Below are positions 38,833 to 46,878 of a stretch of DNA of 63,746 bases, in pieces (the first letter of the stretch is position 1; each line of letters opens with the position of its first letter). Source of the DNA: an uncultured Pelagibacteraceae bacterium (GTDB lineage Bacteria; Pseudomonadota; Alphaproteobacteria; Pelagibacterales; Pelagibacteraceae); assembly GCA_902540545.1 (NCBI GenBank), contig CACBMY010000002.1, positions 1-63,746 on the forward strand, written 5' to 3'. The notes under the pieces were generated by a model that saw only the letters and a list, made by a program, of their open reading frames with translations, did not search any database and was not told the origin of the DNA. Position numbers and translations under genes: made by a program.

Positions 38833-40433
38833 TTAATTTCCGAATTTATATCGTTTGTTTTGCCTGATAAACATATATTTTGGTTTTCATTAGATAAATT
38901 TTTATTACCGAAATATATACCTGATTCAAGATTAATAATCTCACAGTCACTCGAAAATTTCCATCCAGAATTTTCAATTTCAATTAGTATAGTTTTGTTA
39001 TCCAAAGTTTTTGTTAATTTAACACCTGGCTCCATATGAAACCTAATATCATATTTTCTGGACTCTAATTTGTTTTTTGAAATTATTTTATCTGTTCCTA
39101 TCAATTTATCTTTTTCTACAAAATATTCTAAAGATCTTTCATGTAAAATTCCAAATTTTTTTAAAAAACCATTATGAGATGCTTTGATCAACCAATAGTT
39201 TTTTTCATTAACAATATTTTTTTCACTAATTTTTAAACCATTTTCTAATATCTTATAGCTTGTGCTATTTCTAAATGAACAACTTGAATGATTATCAATT
39301 ATAAGTGTTGAATGGGCTGCAGTAGATTTTGAAATTAGGTTTAGTTTACTTTTATAATCCTGAAAATACCCAGAATTTGTAATTAATTTTTTATCTTTGT
39401 AAAAGAATTCAAATGAAAGCGCTCCGCTTTGATAATTTTGTGAAAATCTTTTCTGGGGAGAATTTCCAACATCCATAGAAAGAATACAATTTTTATTTTT
39501 CAAAATAGCGTATCCTCCAACTTCATTATTCGAATTTTCAAACTTATATTTATAAAGAGATAAATATTTATTGAATTCTTTTAAGTCATTTTGATGATTC
39601 CCATTAAAAAGCAAACTTTGTCCAAGTTTTGAGAATATTGCATAAGATTTTCCGAGATAAAAGATTATTTCATCAAGGTAATCAGGAATATTATTAAAAG
39701 ATTCCTTTAATAATTCTCTTACAAGAACAAAATATTTTAAATAAAAATTTAACTGTCTAATACTCCTTGTTTTTGGAAAATAATCATCGTCAAAAGAGTT
39801 AATAATAATTTCTCTTAATAATTCTAAACCATAATTTAAAAATTTTTCGTTTTCATATGATAGTCCTGTGATTATTATTGCAGTACAGCCTAATAATTTG
39901 TCATCAACAGATTGTGATTTACTTATTTCATTTATTAAATGATTAATTTGTTTGTTTATAGAAAAATTAAATTTTTTTTTAAATTTGTCGTCGCTTTTTT
40001 CATATGTTAATTTAGAGTTCGATATCCAAGATATTATTCTTTTTGATAAAATATCAAGCTGCCATGTTAATGAATTGTAATTTTCATTTTTTTCGATCCA
40101 TTTAGCAATTATAGATTGTGTAATATTTGGAGAAGATTTTAAATCAATGCTAAACAACCAATAAAAATTATTTAGTTTATTTAAATTATTCCCACTTAAT
40201 AATTTATTTTTCCAAATATTCTCTTTTTCTAATTCCTCAATTTTAACCTTTTTTTTATCATATTTAATCAAGCAACTAAGAATACTTAGACTTGGTCTGT
40301 AGGAAATGTTGTTTATTTCAATTTTTGAAATTTTATTATTATAAAGATTTGATTTTAAGTATAATTTTCTTATTTGATTTTTAGAAGAGTAAAAAAATTC
40401 ATTTATTGAAATTAAAGAATTTTTTAAATACAT
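38808..40433 (-). CDS. Heparinase II/III-family protein
   Basis: A 541-aa protein whose C-terminal half has the heparinase II/III beta-sandwich segment (GGYAILKNKNCILSMDVG, STAAHSTLIIDNHSS, RFHMEPGVKL). The N-terminal part is helical. These proteins lie between rpe and purH in many alphaproteobacteria; the true substrate is not known, and the name reflects fold only. There is no signal peptide. It lies 1 nt after rpe and overlaps purH. Confidence 0.88.
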   Translation of the reverse strand: MYLKNSLISINEFFYSSKNQIRKLYLKSNLYNNKISKIEINNISYRPSLSILSCLIKYDKKKVKIEELEKENIWKNKLLSGNNLNKLNNFYWLFSIDLKSSPNITQSIIAKWIEKNENYNSLTWQLDILSKRIISWISNSKLTYEKSDDKFKKKFNFSINKQINHLINEISKSQSVDDKLLGCTAIIITGLSYENEKFLNYGLELLREIIINSFDDDYFPKTRSIRQLNFYLKYFVLVRELLKESFNNIPDYLDEIIFYLGKSYAIFSKLGQSLLFNGNHQNDLKEFNKYLSLYKYKFENSNNEVGGYAILKNKNCILSMDVGNSPQKRFSQNYQSGALSFEFFYKDKKLITNSGYFQDYKSKLNLISKSTAAHSTLIIDNHSSCSFRNSTSYKILENGLKISEKNIVNEKNYWLIKASHNGFLKKFGILHERSLEYFVEKDKLIGTDKIISKNKLESRKYDIRFHMEPGVKLTKTLDNKTILIEIENSGWKFSSDCEIINLESGIYFGNKNLSNENQNICLSGKTNDINSEIKWVFEKIQ

Positions 40434-40434
40434 C

Positions 40435-41094
40435 TTACATTGATTTTAGAGTTTCTATATTTTTTTTTATATCGCCGTTGTTTTCTTTGAATATGGTTGT
40501 TCCAGAAACTAATATATTTGCTCCAGCTGCTAAAACTTCTTTTGAATTAGAAAAATTTATTCCACCATCGACTTCAATATCAAATTCTAAGTTGTTACTT
40601 TTTTTTATTTGATAAAGTTTTTTAATTTTTTCAATGACTTCTGGTATAAATTTTTGACCGCCAAAACCTGGATATACGCTCATAATTAAAACTAAATCAA
40701 TTTCGCTTAAAATTTTTTCTATGACGTCTATTTCTGTGTTTGGATTTAAAGATATACCTACTTTCTTCTTTAATTGTTTTATCAAATGAATTGATTCAAT
40801 CAAATTATCTGTGGCTTCAGGGTGAATTGTTATTATATCAGATCCAGCTTCAGCAAAATTTTTAATATATTTATGAACTGGCGATATCATTAGATGCACA
40901 TCAAAAGGCAATTTTGTATAGTTACGAAGTGTTTTTATTACTGGAGGGCCAATTGTTATATTGGGAACAAAATGTCCATCCATTACATCAACATGAATTA
41001 AGTCAGCACCACTTTCCTCTAATCTTTTAATCTCCTTACCCAATTGGCTAAAATCTGCTGAGAGTATTGAAGGCGAAATTTGTATATTTTTCAT
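40435..41094 (-). CDS. rpe: Ribulose-phosphate 3-epimerase
   Basis: A 219-aa TIM barrel. It has ISPSILSADFSQLGKEI, HVDVMDGHFVPNITIGP with metal-binding His/Asp, SVYPGFGGQKFIP and VDGGIN. It interconverts Ru5P and Xu5P. It heads the rpe-heparinase-purH series. Upstream (48 nt) is a small membrane-protein gene. Confidence 0.97.
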   Translation of the reverse strand: MKNIQISPSILSADFSQLGKEIKRLEESGADLIHVDVMDGHFVPNITIGPPVIKTLRNYTKLPFDVHLMISPVHKYIKNFAEAGSDIITIHPEATDNLIESIHLIKQLKKKVGISLNPNTEIDVIEKILSEIDLVLIMSVYPGFGGQKFIPEVIEKIKKLYQIKKSNNLEFDIEVDGGINFSNSKEVLAAGANILVSGTTIFKENNGDIKKNIETLKSM

Positions 41095-41141
41095 TAATAA
41101 ATAAAAACTAGTACTATCAATTTTTGAATATATTTGAATTA

Positions 41142-41477
41142 TTATTTACCAAATATTTTATAAATTTCTGCAGCTATTTCGCTTTCTAATGGAAACGATA
41201 ACATTCCCATTACAGAATAACCCATTAAATAAGGCATTAAATAAAATCGAAACATGTAAAAAAACCACGCAACATAAAGTGGAACTAATGGTCCAATAAT
41301 GAAACTGGGAGTTATGAATTTAAAAATTTTAATAATTGGATTTGTATATTTAACAAATACTTTCATAAAAAAAAATTCAGAATCTTCTTTTTGAAAAATA
41401 TTCATTGCAGATCTTCCAATTAAAGTCCACATGATGATACCCAAAATGTAGTCTATTACTAAAATATATAATGGCAT
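41142..41477 (-). CDS. Small YggT-like membrane protein (tentative)
   Basis: A 111-aa protein with two or three TM segments: a hydrophobic N-terminus (YILVIDYILGIIMWTLIGRSAMNIF), then FVKYTNPIIKIFKFITPSFIIGPLVPLYVAWFFYMFRFYL. The TNPIIKIFKFITP stretch recalls YggT proteins, but the match is weak. Function is unknown. Its ATG lies just 6-7 nt past the terminator hairpin of the symporter operon, with no SD, so expression probably depends on read-through or processing. Confidence 0.65.
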   Translation of the reverse strand: MPLYILVIDYILGIIMWTLIGRSAMNIFQKEDSEFFFMKVFVKYTNPIIKIFKFITPSFIIGPLVPLYVAWFFYMFRFYLMPYLMGYSVMGMLSFPLESEIAAEIYKIFGK

Positions 41478-41483
41478 TTATTT

Positions 41484-41515
41484 GAAAAAAATGGGGGCGA
41501 ATATCGCCCCCAAAA
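41484..41515 (-). terminator. Intrinsic terminator of the SSS symporter operon
   Basis: On the minus strand a perfect 8-bp GC-rich stem (GGGGGCGA/TCGCCCCC, 41493-41511) with a 3-nt loop is followed by CATTTTTTTC. It lies directly after the symporter stop at 41524. It is the only classic intrinsic terminator I found. Confidence 0.9.
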
Positions 41516-41523
41516 AGTTTAAT

Positions 41524-43362
41524 TTAGTGTTGCTTACCAAGTATTGTCTTACCTGATGGAACACGAACTTCGTCTACCATTTGCTGTGTAGCTTTATCTG
41601 GTTCTTCAGTCATTAAACTTACTACAACCATTACAACTAAACAGACCGACGCTCCGATTATACCGAAACGTAAATGGTCAATACCTAACCAAGGTGCATT
41701 ACCCATAAACTTAGGATACACATAAATTAGATAAGCGGTTCCTGATGCAAGACCTGCTATCATACCTGCTATTGCTCCTTGTCTCGTTGCTCTCTTCCAC
41801 CATACACCAAGTATTAATGGGAAGAACAATCCTGACATTGCAAAGTCAAATGCCCAAGCAACTGCACCAAGGATACTAGTAATCCTCATCGATGCAATGT
41901 ATGCTCCAGCGGCACCAATAACTATTAGAAGTGCTCTAGCAACTAACAATCTTTTTCTTACATCCGCTTTTGGATCAATGATTTTGTAATAGATATCATG
42001 TGATAAAGCGTTTGCGATAGCAAGAATTAGACCATCAGCTGTTGACATCGCAGCAGCCATTCCTCCTGCAGCAACTAGTCCAGAGATTACGTATGGTAAT
42101 CCAGCAACTTCTGGAGTTGCTAGTACAACTACGTCACCTCTCATAAACCATTCGTTTAACTGAAGAACACCATCTCCGTTAAAGTCTGCAATGAAGGCTT
42201 GTTTTACATTAATCCAAGCATTTACCCACTCAATTTGCATAATTTCAGCAATTGGTTTTCCAATAATACCTGTTGGTAAGTTTGGATCTATTAGTGAGAT
42301 TTTGGATAATGTTGCAAGCATTGGCGCTGAAGTATAAAGCAATGCAATAAAGAATAGTGACCATGCCACTGATTTTCTTGCAGCTTTAACACTTGGAGTA
42401 GTGAAGTATCTCATCAAAATGTGAGGTAAAGAAGCTGTTCCTACCATCATACATAGTGCTAATGAAATAAACTTCCATGCAGCCATTCCACCTTCTGGCA
42501 CACCTGCGTGTGATACAGCGATAGATTTTAGACCACCTGGTACACCTGCAGCTTTGACATCTGCAGCAGCATTTTTAACTAATCCAAATTGCGACTCAAG
42601 TTCACCTAATCTAGCCACTTCCTCACCTAACATAAAGTGTGGAAAGAAACCAAATCCTGATTTGTTACTAATCCAGAATACTGGAATTAAGTAAGCAATA
42701 ATCAATACTATGTATTGTGCAACCTGTGTCCAAGTTACTGCTCTCATTCCGCCTAGCATTGAACAAAGTAAAATACTTACTAGTCCAACCCAAACTCCTA
42801 ATTCAAATGGAATACTTAGTGCTCTTGATGCAATTGTTCCTGTTGCGTTAATTTGAGCTGTTACATAAGTGAAAGAAGCCAATGTTAAAACAACTACAGC
42901 ACAAAACCTTGCAAAGTTTCCGCCATATCTTGTTCCAATGAAATCTGGCACAGTGTAACATCCAAATTTTCTTAAGTATGGTGCTAAAAGTGATGATACT
43001 AAAACGTATCCCCCAGTCCATCCGACTAAGAAAGCCATATAAGTATAACCACCAAAGTAAATACCACCAGCCATCGCAACGAATGATGCACCTGACATCC
43101 AGTCAGCTGCAGTTGCCATTCCGTTAAAGACTGTTGGCACCTGTCTTCCAGCAACATAATAAGCGTCTACTTGTACAGTTCTAGATAAATACCCAATCAA
43201 GGCATATATACAAACTGTAAAGGCGACAAACAAAATACCAATTGTTTTAGCGGTCATACCTGCTTGCTCTGCTATGGCCATCAATATGATGAATACAATG
43301 AAGCCCCCAGTATATGTTCCGTAAATTTTTGGTAGGTTGTCAATAAAATTGCCTTTAAACAT
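41524..43362 (-). CDS. Sodium:solute symporter, VC_2705/ActP-like (probable acetate or monocarboxylate uptake)
   Basis: A 612-aa SSS-family permease with about 13 TM helices. It has VDAYYVAGRQVPTVFNGMATAADWMSGASFVAMAGGIYFGG, RYGGNFARFCAVVVL and GGMAAAMSTADGLILAIANALSHD (Na+-site region). The paired small DUF4212 subunit places it in the VC_2705-type two-component group rather than classical actP. Acetate is inferred as substrate because acs is nearby. It has a perfect Shine-Dalgarno (AAGGAGG) and its own terminator, indicating high expression. Confidence 0.93.
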   Translation of the reverse strand: MFKGNFIDNLPKIYGTYTGGFIVFIILMAIAEQAGMTAKTIGILFVAFTVCIYALIGYLSRTVQVDAYYVAGRQVPTVFNGMATAADWMSGASFVAMAGGIYFGGYTYMAFLVGWTGGYVLVSSLLAPYLRKFGCYTVPDFIGTRYGGNFARFCAVVVLTLASFTYVTAQINATGTIASRALSIPFELGVWVGLVSILLCSMLGGMRAVTWTQVAQYIVLIIAYLIPVFWISNKSGFGFFPHFMLGEEVARLGELESQFGLVKNAAADVKAAGVPGGLKSIAVSHAGVPEGGMAAWKFISLALCMMVGTASLPHILMRYFTTPSVKAARKSVAWSLFFIALLYTSAPMLATLSKISLIDPNLPTGIIGKPIAEIMQIEWVNAWINVKQAFIADFNGDGVLQLNEWFMRGDVVVLATPEVAGLPYVISGLVAAGGMAAAMSTADGLILAIANALSHDIYYKIIDPKADVRKRLLVARALLIVIGAAGAYIASMRITSILGAVAWAFDFAMSGLFFPLILGVWWKRATRQGAIAGMIAGLASGTAYLIYVYPKFMGNAPWLGIDHLRFGIIGASVCLVVMVVVSLMTEEPDKATQQMVDEVRVPSGKTILGKQH

Positions 43363-43619
43363 TAATCATCCTCCTTTTCGGTAAAACCAAACTCTTCATC
43401 GATTTTTTCCTGTCGATTTGCAAACCAAAAAATAAGGACTACAAATGCAATGATGGAACCTTGCGCACACATGTAATACGCTAATGGATATCCCATAAAA
43501 CTTGAAGTGTTTAGGTCAGAACCAAACATGAAGATAAGATAACCGAAAACGAACCAAATAATTAAAGTAATAATCATCAATCCTTTGGTTTTTTCCCAGT
43601 GCTTTTCTTTGTTTGACAT
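43362..43619 (-). CDS. DUF4212 small subunit of sodium symporter
   Basis: An 85-aa protein with two TM helices (KGLMIITLIIWFVFGYLIFMFG and AYYMCAQGSIIAFVVLIFWFANRQEKID). It is typical of the DUF4212 partner that precedes VC_2705-type SSS permeases. Its stop overlaps the permease start by one nt. It has a strong Shine-Dalgarno (AGGGAGGA, 8-nt spacer). Confidence 0.92.
   Translation of the reverse strand: MSNKEKHWEKTKGLMIITLIIWFVFGYLIFMFGSDLNTSSFMGYPLAYYMCAQGSIIAFVVLIFWFANRQEKIDEEFGFTEKEDD
43370..43376 (-). promoter_or_regulatory. Perfect Shine-Dalgarno of the SSS permease
   Basis: AAGGAGG with a 7-nt spacer to ATG 43362, embedded in the last codons of the DUF4212 gene. It contrasts with the SD-poor housekeeping genes. 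Confidence 0.8.
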
Positions 43620-43627
43620 TATTTTAA

Positions 43628-43635
43628 TCCTCCCT
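43628..43635 (-). promoter_or_regulatory. Strong Shine-Dalgarno of the DUF4212 gene
   Basis: AGGGAGGA, 8 nt upstream of ATG 43619. The operon promoter should lie in the 111-bp divergent gap to 43730; I see no convincing -35/-10 pair there. Confidence 0.75.
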
Positions 43636-43730
43636 ATAGGTTAAAGATATAATTCATACTCATTTAAAGTAATAATTAAAGAGTAAAAAATGGCATATAT
43701 TTATAGTAAAAGTGGTAATATTGGATCTAA

Positions 43731-44360
43731 ATGGGCATTAAATACAAATTAAAGCTCAAAGATTTAAAATTTGAGTATTTAAAGGAATATTTCATTCCAT
43801 TCTTAAAATATTTCAAAAAAACAAAAAAAATCGAAAATTATTCTGATTTAAAAGAATTCATTCAAAAAAAATCTGCATGGGTAAGTCAAGTAACTCTATA
43901 TGGATATCTTAAAACAAGAATGGGAGCAAAATATGTATTGATGTTTGAGGATGAGATATTTTTAGGTTCAATTAACAAAGCTAAATGGAATATTTACTCA
44001 ATTGCTTTACAAGATTTAACTTTTTATACCATCTCTTTTTTAAAAAATATCAGAAATCAACATGACATCGAAAAAGCAAATGAAATCTATTTTCAAATTT
44101 TGGATAATGAACTTCAAAAAAATGAAATGCCAAATGAAATATATGAAAATGCAAAAAAAAAATTTCTTGAGAGATATGAAAAAATTAATTGGAATGAATA
44201 CCATGAGTCATTACCCTTTAATACTAGTGCATTGTCTTTATATGAATGGTCGCCTATAGCTGAAGAACTAAAATCTTTAGACAAAAAAATAGTTTTGAAC
44301 TCTATGATCTTGAAATGGGATAATGTTAAAAAGGAATTTATCGAATTAATAAATTTTTAA
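43731..44360 (+). CDS. Hypothetical protein (209 aa)
   Basis: Not recognised. A soluble, mostly helical, Lys/Glu/Tyr-rich protein. [35 protein letters not shown] looks like the best-conserved part, and the end is polar. It has no signal peptide or TM segment. It is divergent from the symporter (111 bp) and convergent with acs (stops share TTAA). Its position between the symporter and acs suggests a link to acetate metabolism, which is inference only. Confidence 0.7.
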   Translation: MGIKYKLKLKDLKFEYLKEYFIPFLKYFKKTKKIENYSDLKEFIQKKSAWVSQVTLYGYLKTRMGAKYVLMFEDEIFLGSINKAKWNIYSIALQDLTFYTISFLKNIRNQHDIEKANEIYFQILDNELQKNEMPNEIYENAKKKFLERYEKINWNEYHESLPFNTSALSLYEWSPIAEELKSLDKKIVLNSMILKWDNVKKEFIELINF

Positions 44361-46378
44361 GTATTTTTTCTATTTTCAACTAAACTTTTTACTACACTTG
44401 GATCTGCCAAGGTTGTTGTATCACCTAATTGATCATGCTCATTGGCTGCTATTTTCCTAAGTATTCTTCTCATAATCTTACCTGATCTAGTTTTTGGAAG
44501 TCCAGGTGAAAATTGAATTAGATCTGGTGTAGCTATTGGACCAATTTGTTTTCTAACCCAAAGTTTTAGATCTCTTTCTAAATCTAAAGTTGATTCTTCT
44601 CCTACATTTAGAGTAACGTAACAATACAAACCATTACCTTTAATATCATGAGGGTATCCAACGACAGCAGCCTCAGCAACTTTTGGATGAGCGACAAATG
44701 CACTTTCTATTTCGGCAGTTCCAAGATTATGTCCAGAAACAATAATTACATCATCAACTCTTCCTGTGATCCAGTAGTATCCATCTTTATCTCTTCTGCA
44801 CCCATCACCTGTAAAATATTTGCCATCAAATTGTGAAAAATAAGTATCAATGAATCTTTGATGATCCCCATATACAGTTCTCATTTGACCTGGCCAAGAT
44901 TGTGCGATACATAAACGACCCTCTGCTTCTCCCTTTAAAACTTTTCCATCTTTATTAACTATTACTGGTTTAATACCATAAAATGGTTTTGTTGCTGAAC
45001 CTGGTTTTAAATTTATAGCTCCTGTTTGTGGACTGATTAATATTCCACCCGTTTCCGTTTGCCACCAAGTATCAACAATTGGACAGTTCGAATCTCCAAC
45101 AGTTTTATAATACCATTCCCAAGCTTCTGGATTGATTGGTTCACCCACGGTTCCTAATAATTTCAACGATTTTCTTGATGTTTTTTTAACAGGCTTATCA
45201 CCTTCTCTCATTAAAGCTCTTATTGCTGTTGGAGCTGTGTAAAAAATATTCACTTTATATTTATCAACGATTTGCCACCATCTTGAACTATCAGGATAAG
45301 TTGGAATTCCTTCAAACATTATAGTTGTTGCTCCATTGGATAACGGCCCATAAATAATATAACTATGACCAGTTACCCAACCAATATCAGCTGTACACCA
45401 ATAAATATCTTTAGGTTTATAATTGAATATATATTGATGCGTCATTGATGCGTAAACCATATACCCACCGGTTGTATGCATCACCCCTTTTGGTTTTCCC
45501 GTTGATCCTGAGGTATATAAAATAAATAAAGGATCTTCTGCATTCATTTCTTCAGGCTCACATTTATTTGAAACTTTCTTTGTTAATTCGTGGTACCAAA
45601 CATCTCTTCGTTCATCCCAATTTATTCTATTGCCTGTTCTTTTAACAACAATACATTTTTTTACGTTTGGGCAATTTACTAAAGCTTCGTCAGCAATTGA
45701 TTTTAGAGGTATTATTTTTCCACCTCTTATACCTTCATCTGCAGTAATAAGATAATCAGATTCACAATCGTTTATTCTTCCAGAAATACTATCTGGAGAA
45801 AATCCTCCAAAGATTATTGAATGCACTGCTCCTATTCTTGCACATGCCAGCATTGTATATGCAAGTTCTGGTATCATGGTTAAATAAATTGTTACTCTAT
45901 CACCTTTTTTAACTCCTAATTCTTTAAGGCCATTTGCAGCTTTAGAAACTTCTTTGTGTAATTCTTTATAAGAAATTTTCTTTTGAACTTTTGGATCATC
46001 ACCGACCCATATAATTGCAGTTTTGTCCTTATTTTTTTTTAAGTGTCGATCAATACAATTCGCTGATGCATTTAAAGTACCGTCGTAAAACCATTTTATT
46101 TTAACATCCGAACTGCTATATTTAACATCTTTAATTTTTGTATATGGCTTTATCCAATTAATTCTTTTTCCTTCTTTTTTCCAAAATCCATCATTATCTT
46201 TTATTGAAGCTTTATACTTTTTTTCATACTGAGATTTATTTACTAAAGCTTTACTAATCCAATCTTTCTTTGTTTTGTATATAAGTTCTTTTTCTTGTTT
46301 TGGTGCAAAAGACTTTATCTTAGATTTCTTTTTAGTGATTATTTTTTTCTTTTTTTTTTTAACTTTTTTTTTTGGCAT
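44357..46378 (-). CDS. acs: Acetyl-CoA synthetase
   Basis: A 673-aa AMP-forming ligase making acetyl-CoA from acetate. It has [21 protein letters not shown] (AMP-binding P-loop), [26 protein letters not shown], the hinge YFTGDGC, and the acetylation-type lysine in [15 protein letters not shown]. The core begins near residue 37; the first 30 residues are an unusual Lys-rich extension encoded by two A-tracts. It is probably functionally linked to the SSS symporter next door. Confidence 0.97.
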   Translation of the reverse strand: MPKKKVKKKKKKIITKKKSKIKSFAPKQEKELIYKTKKDWISKALVNKSQYEKKYKASIKDNDGFWKKEGKRINWIKPYTKIKDVKYSSSDVKIKWFYDGTLNASANCIDRHLKKNKDKTAIIWVGDDPKVQKKISYKELHKEVSKAANGLKELGVKKGDRVTIYLTMIPELAYTMLACARIGAVHSIIFGGFSPDSISGRINDCESDYLITADEGIRGGKIIPLKSIADEALVNCPNVKKCIVVKRTGNRINWDERRDVWYHELTKKVSNKCEPEEMNAEDPLFILYTSGSTGKPKGVMHTTGGYMVYASMTHQYIFNYKPKDIYWCTADIGWVTGHSYIIYGPLSNGATTIMFEGIPTYPDSSRWWQIVDKYKVNIFYTAPTAIRALMREGDKPVKKTSRKSLKLLGTVGEPINPEAWEWYYKTVGDSNCPIVDTWWQTETGGILISPQTGAINLKPGSATKPFYGIKPVIVNKDGKVLKGEAEGRLCIAQSWPGQMRTVYGDHQRFIDTYFSQFDGKYFTGDGCRRDKDGYYWITGRVDDVIIVSGHNLGTAEIESAFVAHPKVAEAAVVGYPHDIKGNGLYCYVTLNVGEESTLDLERDLKLWVRKQIGPIATPDLIQFSPGLPKTRSGKIMRRILRKIAANEHDQLGDTTTLADPSVVKSLVENRKNT

Positions 46379-46390
46379 GGATTATACTTA

Positions 46391-46804
46391 TCAGATACTA
46401 CCCATCTTCAAAATAATTTTCCAGCATTTAGTGTCAATTGGCATAACAGACAGTCTGCTTTGTTTTATTAGTGCAATATCTTTTAAATCTTTATTTTTTT
46501 TAATGTTTTCAAGGGAAACTGGTCTTTTTAGTTTACTTTTATACTTAACTTTTACTGCTACAAATCGCTTCTCTTTATCTGTTGGGTCGATAAATGCTGT
46601 TTTAATTACTTCAACTATTCCAACGATTTCTTTACCAATATTTGAATGGTAAAAAAAACAAAGATCACCCTTCTCCATTTTTTTTAAATTGTTTGCTGCT
46701 TGATAATTTCTAACACCATCCCAGTTGGCACCTTTTGCGCCTACTTTTAATTGTTGATCTATGGACCAAACATCAGGCTCTGATTTGAGCAACCAATACT
46801 GCAT
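46391..46804 (-). CDS. EVE-domain protein
   Basis: A 137-aa PUA-like EVE domain protein (thymocyte nuclear protein 1 family). It opens YWLLKSEPDVWSIDQQ and has WDGVRNYQAANNLKKMEKGDLCFFYHSN and GIVEVIKTAFIDPTD. EVE domains bind modified nucleobases in DNA or RNA. It is probably a housekeeping member rather than a defence gene, since no restriction genes are nearby. It ends 12 nt before the acs start, possibly the same transcript. Confidence 0.93.
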   Translation of the reverse strand: MQYWLLKSEPDVWSIDQQLKVGAKGANWDGVRNYQAANNLKKMEKGDLCFFYHSNIGKEIVGIVEVIKTAFIDPTDKEKRFVAVKVKYKSKLKRPVSLENIKKNKDLKDIALIKQSRLSVMPIDTKCWKIILKMGSI

Positions 46805-46878
46805 AATTAAATATTGTTTTTTAATAATCTTAACATTTAAATTATTATTAGTATTATTAATCTAAAATCTAATAATTT

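Noticed and set aside
38808-40433. Heparinase-like gene as part of polysaccharide degradation
   Set aside because: It has no signal peptide and no transporter or lyase partners; the rpe-heparinase-purH order is a widespread conserved alphaproteobacterial arrangement.
43690-43752. A 20-aa frame (MAYIYSKSG...) upstream of the 209-aa gene
   Set aside because: It is very short, has no SD, and overlaps the more plausible gene start; nothing supports translation.
46391-46804. EVE-domain gene as part of a defence system
   Set aside because: EVE domains can sense modified DNA in restriction systems, but there is no nuclease, helicase or methylase nearby, and single EVE genes are common housekeeping genes.
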